10,488 bases of DNA from Acidobacteriota bacterium (GTDB lineage: Bacteria > Acidobacteriota > Terriglobia > Terriglobales > Acidobacteriaceae). The notes under the pieces are model-generated. The model was given only the letters and a program-made list of their open reading frames with translations, had not been told where the DNA came from and did no database searches. Position numbers and translations under genes: made by a program. Below are positions 1 through 6,382 of this stretch, piece after piece. Each line of letters begins with the position of its first letter. The stretch's first letter is position 1. The stretch covers positions 1 to 10,488 of the forward strand of contig JAJZAL010000181.1 of NCBI GenBank assembly GCA_021799405.1, given 5' to 3'.

Positions 1-9
1 GAAATGTCG

Positions 10-27
10 GTGTGTGTAATACGTGTG
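10..27 (+). repeat. 18-bp direct repeat, left copy
   Basis: GTGTGTGTAATACGTGTG is identical to 829-846, 819 bp away. Past the exact core the two copies stay weakly alike: both go on through a CGCGT, then a TT and a G-rich stretch, which suggests a longer diverged repeat of about 40 bp. The window starts only 9 bases before this copy, so any left half of a larger site cannot be seen. The pair brackets two small orphan genes. No third copy was seen in the window. Confidence 0.8.
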
Positions 28-39
28 AGCGCGTGCTTA

Positions 40-74
40 TGGTGACGAGGGCCGGGATCCAACCCTCTCCACCA
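40..74. repeat. imperfect hairpin ending in CCACCA
   Basis: TGGTG (40-44) pairs with CACCA (70-74) and GAGGG (47-51) with CCCTC (63-67), separated by a two-base internal mismatch. The 11-base loop contains the palindrome GGATCC. The hairpin lies between the left direct repeat and the left arm of the inverted repeat. It has no T-run and no T-loop consensus, so it is neither a clear terminator nor a tRNA/tmRNA end. It may be part of a recombination or repeat site. Confidence 0.45.
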
Positions 75-84
75 GGTCATTCAC

Positions 85-98
85 TGAAAACTTGGGGC
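85..98 (+). repeat. 14-bp inverted repeat, left arm
   Basis: TGAAAACTTGGGGC is the exact reverse complement of 366-379. It sits 8 bp beyond the stop codon of the minus-strand gene at 107-349. The outer ends read TG...CA when the two arms are taken as element termini. No target-site duplication is visible immediately outside. Confidence 0.75.
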
Positions 99-106
99 TA
101 TTAGTT

Positions 107-349
107 TTATTTACCTTCGGGTCGTTTATCTAATCCTTTCTCTGCCAGAATTGCCGCCAAGTCTTCGACAAGGAGGCAATCAACAATACAGGCGTAATCA
201 TTTGTCGGTTGTACGGGCGCGATATATCCGTTGCAATAGTCATTGCCTGGAATCGCGCTATGAAGCACTCCGAAAGAGACTACGTTGCCTCCTTCTAGCT
301 TCACTATCTTGTCGCCATTCTGCGCTTCCCTGCCATTTCGATAGAGCAT
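107..349 (-). CDS. small hypothetical protein (80 aa)
   Basis: I do not recognise a characterised function. The 80-residue product opens MLYRNGREAQNGDKIV, which resembles the opening of a widespread group of small bacterial proteins that start with a Y-x-DG/NG-x-x-A-x-x-GD pattern and are probably small beta-rich cytoplasmic domains (recalled, not searched). The C-terminal third (VEDLAAILAEKGLDKR) looks like an amphipathic helix. There is no signal peptide or membrane segment. Composition is protein-like, unlike the frames around it. The ATG is chosen because it is the first in frame and gives the family-like opening. No Shine-Dalgarno sequence precedes it, so it may be weakly translated or leaderless. 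A perfect 14-bp inverted repeat brackets the gene, with arms 8 bp past the stop and 16 bp before the start, and it is convergent with nothing on its left within the window. It is probably accessory. Confidence 0.6.
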   Translation of the reverse strand: MLYRNGREAQNGDKIVKLEGGNVVSFGVLHSAIPGNDYCNGYIAPVQPTNDYACIVDCLLVEDLAAILAEKGLDKRPEGK

Positions 350-365
350 AGGTGATTCGTTTAGT

Positions 366-379
366 GCCCCAAGTTTTCA
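366..379 (+). repeat. 14-bp inverted repeat, right arm
   Basis: GCCCCAAGTTTTCA is the exact reverse complement of 85-98. It lies 16 bp upstream of the ATG of the minus-strand gene, so any transcript of that gene starting further upstream would carry both arms and could fold the whole gene into a stem-loop. Confidence 0.75.
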
Positions 380-465
380 AAGAACGAACCCGCTTAACTA
401 AAGCACACTGTCGGAGCTTTACAAGGGGAGGTTGACCTTACGCAGGTTATATGGAAGATTGTGCC

Positions 466-473
466 AAAGGAGG
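466..473 (+). promoter_or_regulatory. strong ribosome binding site
   Basis: AAAGGAGG lies 4 bases before the ATG at 478. It decides the start of the following gene in favour of 478 over the upstream in-frame ATG at 451, which has no such signal. No convincing -35/-10 pair with normal spacing was found upstream. Confidence 0.75.
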
Positions 474-477
474 AAAT

Positions 478-795
478 ATGGCACGGAAATTGGTTAACCT
501 GACGCGGCTTCAACATCAAAGCGGGACATTTGGCGCATACAAAGTGAGTGGACATCAGTTCAGAGATCAAAGGGGTGAGGTCGGGTGGCACATTACAGCG
601 TATCCAGGCGGCAATCCGGTCAACGATTATTGGGTGGCTGATGGAGTATTTTATGGTTTGCGGATTGACCTCGGAGCGAACCGCTCGCTCATCGAAGTAT
701 TTGATGAGATTCAAGACATTGATCCAGGAGAAAGGGAGGCAATTCTCAGTGCGCTTGCAGAATGGGACAAGGAAAGATACGCGGCTACGGTGTAA
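478..795 (+). CDS. hypothetical protein (105 aa)
   Basis: I do not recognise this family. The 105-residue product begins MARKLVNLTRLQHQSG and appears to be a small soluble alpha/beta protein. A middle section is rich in glycine and aromatic residues (GWHITAYPGG, NDYWVADGVFYGL, about residues 34-60). An acidic, helical C-terminal part follows (SLIEVFDEIQDIDPGEREAILSALAEWDKERY, about residues 70-101, quoted here in overlapping pieces: SLIEVFDEIQD, DPGEREAILSAL, AEWDKERY). No signal peptide, membrane helix or cysteine/histidine metal site is seen. The start at 478 is supported by a strong Shine-Dalgarno sequence; the ATG at 451 would add nine unconvincing residues. It lies with its minus-strand neighbour inside the 10-846 direct-repeat unit, which suggests an accessory gene gained by transfer. 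A role as toxin, antitoxin or immunity protein is possible from size and context only. Confidence 0.7.
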   Translation: MARKLVNLTRLQHQSGTFGAYKVSGHQFRDQRGEVGWHITAYPGGNPVNDYWVADGVFYGLRIDLGANRSLIEVFDEIQDIDPGEREAILSALAEWDKERYAATV

Positions 796-805
796 AACCC
801 GTGAA

Positions 806-882
806 CTCAATACGTACTCCAAAACCTCGTGTGTGTAATACGTGTGTACATACCGCGTTTTTGGCGTCTGGAGCGTATTGAG
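806..882. repeat. large imperfect palindrome around the right direct repeat
   Basis: CTCAATACG-TA-CTCCA (806-821) pairs with TGGAG-CGTATTGAG (869-882): 14 bp with a 2-base bulge. The 47-base loop contains the right copy of the 18-bp direct repeat and further CCAAAA/TTTTTGG complementarity (819-824 with 857-863). The gene before it stops at 795. The loop is far too long and the stem lacks a T-run, so this is not a normal terminator. It looks more like a structured recombination or repeat site. Confidence 0.55.
829..846 (+). repeat. 18-bp direct repeat, right copy
   Basis: GTGTGTGTAATACGTGTG is identical to 10-27 and lies inside the loop of the 806-882 palindrome, 33 bp after the stop of the 105-aa gene. 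Confidence 0.8.
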
Positions 883-1584
883 CGACCCTGAAAAGTCAAT
901 AACTTACGTAAAATCAGTGCGGCGAGATAGAACAATCCCGTCCCTGGCCACCATCTTTTCAAAAAGTTACGTGCCCTTCAGCCAACGATTTCGTTCCAGA
1001 ACGCGCGGCGGAGTTGGTCTACTCTCTGTCCAAAATCCTGGGAAATGCCGGTGTTCGACAAAATCCGCTCCAAGCATTTGTCTCCGCCAGCTACAGCGTT
1101 TTCGATTCTGCTGTTTACAGAATGCAGGATGCCAAGTGGCTTTTTCCTTAAGGAAAAGCCACCTTGCACGATGCCAGAGATGTCAACAAGTGAATCGAAA
1201 GCGCTCTAGCGCCCTCTTGTGGACAGCTTTTCTCCCTGACGCTTCAGCGGAAGATTTCAGTTTTACCCACGAGTATGGTTTCTCCTCAAGGCGCACATCA
1301 GGGCATGCACAGTTTTCGGTCACCGACTCTTTCACGGCCGAAACTGTCAGGGGCCCCAGTGCGCAGGGTTCGTCTGAATGCCTCGTGCACGATATCTGGA
1401 CTTAAGCCAGCGAGGTCCCGCCGCAAGACGCCTGACAACGTAACAATTCCGGACTGGCCCCACGCCTGAACCTGGGCTGCCCAGTGACCAAGCACAGGAG
1501 CGGATCATAGCGTTCTCGGCTCTCAAAGCATTGTCACGCCATACGAAGGAGAGGCTCCGCTTAAGTCCGAGCTTCCTCAATGCA
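883..1584. other. gene-poor region downstream of glgX
   Basis: No convincing gene is seen in about 700 bp. The longest plus-strand open frame (842-1405) is rich in Ser, Arg and Cys and does not look like a protein. Two short minus-strand frames are more protein-like: 978-1169, ending DQLRRAFWNEIVG, and 1298-1495, containing GVLRRDLAGLSPDIVHEAF. Both rely on GTG starts without a ribosome binding site, and they may be fragments of decayed genes. Small dyads include the palindrome at 1133-1166 and CTGGGC-T-GCCCAG at 1472-1484. No transcription terminator with a T-run was found after glgX. Confidence 0.5.
1133..1166. repeat. 34-nt loopless palindrome
   Basis: The left arm CAAGTGGCTTTTTCCTT (1133-1149) and right arm AAGGAAAAGCCACCTTG (1150-1166) are reverse complements except for one missing G and one extra T. 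They meet with no loop at TTAA. The arms hold an A/T-run internally instead of a T-tract after the stem, so this is not a classical terminator. It could be a repeat unit, the junction of a lost insertion, or a dimeric protein site. Confidence 0.6.
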
Positions 1585-3633
1585 CTAAGCCATCTTTGGC
1601 CCGCCGGCAAACAGTACCACCAGGGACTGCGGCCCTACATGGTAAAAGTTGCCAGAGAACGGCTGCGCGCATTGCCATTCAACAATATCTTCAGGCGAGT
1701 CAAGGCTCGTATCGATCCATCTGCGCCAGCATCCCTGCGAAGCAACGTCGATGTCAGGCAACTCGAATGTCAACGGTTCCGTCCAGGCATTGAGCGCCAA
1801 ATACACCTTAAGGCCTTCTTCATGAAGGTCAACGCTGAGGGCCATGCTGTGCGAGTGGTCGCTCCAGTCCGGCTCGCGGGGCTTTATCCCGTGCCAAGAT
1901 CTGATGGAGGAGTGAATCATCTCGGAAAGCGTCTTGCGTTCGCGTTCGGGGCCAAGATCTCTCAAGACCCTTCGTTGTGCAACCAGCCTCACGAATCGAT
2001 ACAGGTCGGCGTGCTTCTCCAGAAGACTCCAGTCCATCCAGCTGATCTCATTATCCTGACAATAGGCATTATTATTGCCGCGTTGCGTCCGCCGGATTTC
2101 GTCTCCCATTGTGATCATGGGGACGCCAAAGGAGAGAATCGTTGCGGCCAGGAAATTTTTCGCCTGCAGATTGCGCAATTTTTCAATACAAGGATCGTCT
2201 GTGGGGCCTTCCACGCCGTAATTGGAACTACGGTTATCGTCGCAGCCGTCGCGATTGCCTTCGAGATTATTCTCGTTGTGCTTATAGTTATAGGAGACAA
2301 GGTCATTCAAAGTGAAACCGTCGTGACAGGTGACGAAGTTGACGCTCTGTTCGGCCTCGCGCGCTTCCGCCCCAAATACCGCAGGACTCCCGACGATTCG
2401 GTCCGCGAAATGCCTTAGAGCGCCGTGGTCTCCACGAAAGAAGCCGCGGGCATCGTCGCGGAACCTGCCGTTCCACTCCTTCCAACTGTCGCCGATGAAA
2501 TTGCCCACCTGGTAGAGGCCTGCTGCATCCCACGCCTCGGCAATCAACTTTGTGCCCGCGAGCGCCGGGTCGGACTCGATATCCCAGAGGATCGGCGGAT
2601 TCGCCAATGGGTGTCCTGCAGAATCGCGGGTCAGGATCGACGCGAGGTCAAATCGAAACCCGTCCACGTGCATTTCGCTCACCCAGTACCGCAGGCTGTC
2701 CAGAATCATGCGCCTGACCACGCAGTGATTTCCATTCAGCGTGTTGCCGGTCCCAGTGAAATTCGCGTAGCGCGACGGGTCACTTGAGAGTATGTAATAG
2801 GTCGGGTTATCGATACCTTTGAAGCTGAAGGTCGGGCCCGAAGTGTCGCCTTCCGCGGTGTGGTTATACACCACGTCGAGGATGACTTCGATGCCGGCCC
2901 GGTGGAGAGCCTTGACCATATCGCGGAACTCATCCAGCGGACCCGATCCATGCTGGTTCGAACTGTAGGCCTGATGCGGCGCGAAGAACGAGACAGGGGC
3001 ATATCCCCAATAGTTCACCAGCCCATGAGGGCAGTCCTGCGCGTCAAACTGGAAGACGGGAAGCAACTCCACCGCGGTTATCCCCAACTGCCGCAGATAG
3101 GGGATTTTTTCGATCAGCCCCGCGTATGTGCCCCGCTTTGTTTCCGCCACTCCTGAATTCGGATGCCTGGTGAATCCCGCCACATGCATCTCATAAATGA
3201 TGGTTTGCATGGAGGGCGTGCGCAGGGGCCGGTCGTTCTCCCAGTCATAGGACCGGAGATCAACCACCATGTTTTTCATTGCGGTGGAGGTATTCCCGCT
3301 GTCGCGGCGATAGTTGTCCGGCACGATTGTGCGGCGGCCGTATGGATCAAGGAGAATTTTCGACGGGTCAAAGCGGAGCCCCTTCTGGGGACAAAACGGC
3401 CCCTCGATACGATATGCGTAAATCTGGCCGGGCTCCACATCCGGCACAAAGATGTGCCAGTAATGATAAGTGCGGTTCGTGTACGGGTCCAGACGAAAGA
3501 CACGCGACGGCCGATCGCTCGTCTCGTCTTCGAAAAACAAGAGTTCCACGCCCGTCCCCTGCCGCGAGTAGATGCTGAAGTTCGCGCCGCCATGCGCCAG
3601 ATTGGCTCCGAGAGGATAACTCTCGCCTACCAT
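1585..3633 (-). CDS. glgX: glycogen debranching enzyme (GH13_11)
   Basis: Cytoplasmic alpha-1,6-glucosidase that hydrolyses the short branch stubs left after phosphorylase has trimmed glycogen. The 682-residue product has an N-terminal CBM48-like beta domain (about 5-100, YPLGANLAHGGANFSIYS), a catalytic (beta/alpha)8 barrel and a C-terminal beta domain ending LVVLFAGGP. All four GH13 regions are present: DVVYNH at 253-258, GFRFDLAS with nucleophile Asp329, LIAEAWD with acid/base Glu366, and FVTCHDG with Asp438. Length fits the GlgX/isoamylase/TreX group. The frame stays open to an ATG at 3765, but I place the start at the ATG at 3633: it gives the usual family opening, lies 17 bp after the glgP stop, and follows a weak GAGAG motif. 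The ATG at 3681 inside glgP is an alternative. The short gap implies co-transcription with glgP. TreX or isoamylase naming cannot be excluded. Confidence 0.93.
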   Translation of the reverse strand: MVGESYPLGANLAHGGANFSIYSRQGTGVELLFFEDETSDRPSRVFRLDPYTNRTYHYWHIFVPDVEPGQIYAYRIEGPFCPQKGLRFDPSKILLDPYGRRTIVPDNYRRDSGNTSTAMKNMVVDLRSYDWENDRPLRTPSMQTIIYEMHVAGFTRHPNSGVAETKRGTYAGLIEKIPYLRQLGITAVELLPVFQFDAQDCPHGLVNYWGYAPVSFFAPHQAYSSNQHGSGPLDEFRDMVKALHRAGIEVILDVVYNHTAEGDTSGPTFSFKGIDNPTYYILSSDPSRYANFTGTGNTLNGNHCVVRRMILDSLRYWVSEMHVDGFRFDLASILTRDSAGHPLANPPILWDIESDPALAGTKLIAEAWDAAGLYQVGNFIGDSWKEWNGRFRDDARGFFRGDHGALRHFADRIVGSPAVFGAEAREAEQSVNFVTCHDGFTLNDLVSYNYKHNENNLEGNRDGCDDNRSSNYGVEGPTDDPCIEKLRNLQAKNFLAATILSFGVPMITMGDEIRRTQRGNNNAYCQDNEISWMDWSLLEKHADLYRFVRLVAQRRVLRDLGPERERKTLSEMIHSSIRSWHGIKPREPDWSDHSHSMALSVDLHEEGLKVYLALNAWTEPLTFELPDIDVASQGCWRRWIDTSLDSPEDIVEWQCAQPFSGNFYHVGPQSLVVLFAGGPKMA

Positions 3634-3650
3634 TTTTCGACTCTCATGAC

Positions 3651-6185
3651 TCAAGAGATGGGGCACGGCTTTGCATTCCATATCTCGGCTGCGTACTCTG
3701 CAATGGTGCGATCCGTCGAAAACTTGCCGGAACCAGCCAGGTTGAGAATGGCCACGCGGGTCCACGCCTCCGGGTCTGCATACAGTTGGAGCAGGCGCTG
3801 GTCAGCCTCCAGGTAGGACCTCAAGTCGGCCAGGTGCATGTAGCGGTCTCCGTTGGTCAGAAGGGTATCCCGGAGCGGAGCAAAAATGCCCGGTTCGCCG
3901 CGGCTGAAGTTGTCCGAGAAGATCAGGTCGAGAGCGGCTCGCGTCTCTGCATCGCTCTGGTAATGCCAGAAGGGGTTATACCAGTCCCGGCTACTGGTTA
4001 CCTCGTCCGCCGTGAGTCCGAACAGGAAGAAATTCTCCTCACCGGCTTCCTCGGCCATTTCGATCGTGGCCCCGTCGCGTGTTCCGATGGTGAGGGCTCC
4101 ATTCATCATGAATTTCATATTGCTCGTCCCGCTGGCCTCATACCCGGCGGTTGAGATCTGGTTTGAAACGTCCGTCGCGGGAATCAGATGCTCTGCGAGA
4201 GACACATTGTAGTCCGGAAGAAAGAGGACTTTAAGGCGGCCGCGCACCGCCGGGTCGTTATCGATCACGTCAGATATGTTGTTGACGAGTTTGATGATCA
4301 GTTTGGCCAGTACGTATCCCGGCGCAGCTTTGCCCGCGAAGAAGAAGGTTCGCGGCAGCATGGAGCGGTCCGGGTTTTCGCGCAACCGGTTGTAAAGCAC
4401 GACGATCCGGAGTGCATTGAGTAACTGCCGTTTGTACTCGTGGATGCGCTTGACCTGGCAATCAAAGATCGTGTCCGGATCCGCATAATAGCCCTGGGTA
4501 GATTTGAGCCAGGCTGCAAAGTTGAGCTTGGCGTCATGCTTAGCCCGGCGGAAGCGTGCGCGGAAATCAGCGTCATCCGCCAGTGCCTTGAGCTTGCCCA
4601 GTTCGCTCAGATTCGTGATCCAACCCGTCCCTATAGCACCCGTGATAACCTCGGCAAGGGCGGGATTGGCAAGGAGCAGCCAGCGCCGTGGTGTAACGCC
4701 ATTGGTCTTGTTGTTGAAACGCTCCGGAAATAATTCGTAGAGGTCTGGCATGGCCCTGCTGCACAGCAGACTGGAATGAATCTTCGCGACGCCATTTGTG
4801 CTGTGGGAACCGACGATCGCGAGATTGGCCATCCTGACACTGCGCGGCGCGGTTTCCTCAATCAGGCTTACCCGTTGAGCCCGCCCTTGGTCAGCGGGAA
4901 ATCGCGCTCGAACGGAATCCAGCAGCCGCCGATTAATTTCCAGGACGATCTCCAACTGGCGGGGCAGTAAAGTCGCAAACCACGCAATTGGCCACTTCTC
5001 CAGAGCTTCCGGGAGCAGGGTGTGATTCGTGTACGCGAGCGTCTTTTGAGTGATACTCCAGGCCTCGTCCCATTCCAGGTGGGCTTTGTCGAGCAGAATC
5101 CGCATCAGTTCAGGAACGGCGAGCGAGGGGTGGGTATCGTTCATCTGGATCGCGACCTTCTCCGGAAACATGCTCCAATCGCTGTTGTTACTCCGGAATC
5201 GCCGCACCAGGTCCGCGAGCGAAGCGGCCACGAGGAAGTACTCCTGCAGAAATCGCAATGCCTGCCCCTGACTGGTGGAATCATCGGGATAGAGAACCCG
5301 AGTGATCGACTCGGCCGCAAGGCGCTCAGCCAGGGCGGCGACGAAATCACCGCTGCTGAAACGCTGGAAGTCGAATGAATCGGGCGCCGCCGCGGCCCAT
5401 AGGCGCAGGGTGTTGATGGTCTTGCCTCCATAGCCCACGATGGGGCGGTCGTAAGGAATGCCAAGGAGAATCGACGGTTGGCCGGAGAGCACCCGCAGAG
5501 TGCCTTCCCTCAGATCGAATGAACAGTTCACCTCGACCTCAACGGTCTCGCTCGGCCGGGCAACTTCCCAGGGATCGGTTTGCCTGAGCCAGTTGTCCGG
5601 TTGTTCCACTTGCCAGCCGTACTGCAAGGATTGCTTGAACATGCCGTATTCATAACGCAGGCCGTACCCCATTGCCGGGAGTTGCAGGGTAGTCATGGAG
5701 TCCAGAAAGCAGGCGGCAAGGCGACCCAATCCACCGTTGCCGAGTCCCGCATCCGGCTCCTGCTCCAGAATGCGTATCCAATCCAGTGATTTCGCAGAAA
5801 TGGCGTCCCTGACAATCGGATCCAGTTGCAGGTTCCGGATGTTATTTGTGAGAGATCGGCCGATGAGAAACTCCATCGAAAGATAGTAGACGCGTTTTGG
5901 ATTACGGCGATGATAGGTACTTTCCGTTCGCACCCAGCGTTGCGATAGAACGTCGCGAACAGAACGGGCAGCCGCTTCATACTGCGTCCGGAAATCCGAT
6001 GCGGCGACGTCCACGACGCCATCGAAAACGAGGTGACGCTCGTAAAGGCCATCGGAAATCCCTGAGAACCGTACCGGACCGCATCCGTACTGTTTCAGGA
6101 GATCGTGAGGCGCGGCAGCCTGGACGGAGGAGCTCGCTTCCCCGGAACGGTTGCTTAGGTGGTTAGGTGTACTCGATTTGCTCAT
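3651..6185 (-). CDS. glgP: glycogen/starch/maltodextrin phosphorylase (GT35)
   Basis: Pyridoxal-phosphate enzyme that cleaves alpha-1,4-glucan ends with phosphate to release glucose-1-phosphate. The 844-residue product is full family length and intact. Recognisable blocks are YLSMEFLIGRSLTNN (about 101-115), GNGGLGRLAACFLDS (149-163), GYGLRYEYGMFKQ (173-185), IQMNDTHPSL (about 346-355), NNKTNGVTPRRW (491-502), VKRIHEYKRQ (578-587) and the cofactor site EASGTSNMKF with Schiff-base Lys691. Glu684, equivalent to the sugar-contacting Glu of muscle phosphorylase, is kept. The ATG is preceded by AAAGGAG at 5-base spacing. The N-terminal 25 residues are Ser/Asn-rich and variable. It is the middle gene of xfp-glgP-glgX; GlgX removes the branch points at which it stalls. 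Whether the natural substrate is glycogen or maltodextrin cannot be told from sequence. Confidence 0.96.
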   Translation of the reverse strand: MSKSSTPNHLSNRSGEASSSVQAAAPHDLLKQYGCGPVRFSGISDGLYERHLVFDGVVDVAASDFRTQYEAAARSVRDVLSQRWVRTESTYHRRNPKRVYYLSMEFLIGRSLTNNIRNLQLDPIVRDAISAKSLDWIRILEQEPDAGLGNGGLGRLAACFLDSMTTLQLPAMGYGLRYEYGMFKQSLQYGWQVEQPDNWLRQTDPWEVARPSETVEVEVNCSFDLREGTLRVLSGQPSILLGIPYDRPIVGYGGKTINTLRLWAAAAPDSFDFQRFSSGDFVAALAERLAAESITRVLYPDDSTSQGQALRFLQEYFLVAASLADLVRRFRSNNSDWSMFPEKVAIQMNDTHPSLAVPELMRILLDKAHLEWDEAWSITQKTLAYTNHTLLPEALEKWPIAWFATLLPRQLEIVLEINRRLLDSVRARFPADQGRAQRVSLIEETAPRSVRMANLAIVGSHSTNGVAKIHSSLLCSRAMPDLYELFPERFNNKTNGVTPRRWLLLANPALAEVITGAIGTGWITNLSELGKLKALADDADFRARFRRAKHDAKLNFAAWLKSTQGYYADPDTIFDCQVKRIHEYKRQLLNALRIVVLYNRLRENPDRSMLPRTFFFAGKAAPGYVLAKLIIKLVNNISDVIDNDPAVRGRLKVLFLPDYNVSLAEHLIPATDVSNQISTAGYEASGTSNMKFMMNGALTIGTRDGATIEMAEEAGEENFFLFGLTADEVTSSRDWYNPFWHYQSDAETRAALDLIFSDNFSRGEPGIFAPLRDTLLTNGDRYMHLADLRSYLEADQRLLQLYADPEAWTRVAILNLAGSGKFSTDRTIAEYAAEIWNAKPCPIS

Positions 6186-6190
6186 CGGAG

Positions 6191-6197
6191 CTCCTTT
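6191..6197 (-). promoter_or_regulatory. glgP ribosome binding site
   Basis: On the minus strand AAAGGAG lies 5 bases before the glgP ATG, fixing the start at 6185. Confidence 0.8.
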
Positions 6198-6240
6198 CCG
6201 AAAGTGCTGAGGCTGTTCTCCCGTGTATTGAGATCCCCCG

Positions 6241-6260
6241 GCCTGGTGCCATCATCAGGC
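6241..6260. repeat. hairpin in the xfp-glgP gap
   Basis: GCCTGGTG and CATCAGGC form an 8-bp stem with one mismatch and a 4-base CCAT loop. It sits in the 197-bp gap between the xfp stop and the glgP start, about 55 bp before glgP. It has no T-run. It might stabilise or partly terminate the message and so set the xfp to glgP ratio, but this is inference. No convincing promoter was seen in the gap. Confidence 0.35.
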
Positions 6261-6382
6261 TGCATCGCGAGTCGAGTAAGTGCGTTCCGGCCATGTCTCC
6301 CGATATCGTCTGCGTGATCAGACCTTGGCCGGGGCCCGTAACGCCGCCGTTCTTGCTGCCGGCTCGATGATCGCGCCACGCC

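Noticed and set aside
1..860. Integron cassette array with attC sites
   Set aside because: ATCCAAC (57-63) and GCTTAAC (392-398) fit the inverse core RYYYAAC, but no GTTRRRY core lies at a suitable distance on either strand, and no integrase is present.
842..1405. 187-codon plus-strand open frame
   Set aside because: It has no ribosome binding site, a Ser/Arg/Cys-rich composition, and runs through the 806-882 and 1133-1166 palindromes; it reads as chance.
1531..2418. 295-codon plus-strand frame antisense to glgX
   Set aside because: It is fully antisense to a well-conserved gene and recognisable as its complement; long antisense frames are common at this GC content.
3634..3765. N-terminal extension of glgX to the ATG at 3765
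   Set aside because: It would overlap glgP by more than 110 bases and add 44 residues unlike any GlgX start; ATG 3633 gives the family opening.
3163..3816. 217-codon plus-strand frame across the glgX/glgP junction
   Set aside because: Antisense to two intact genes, with no protein-like signature.
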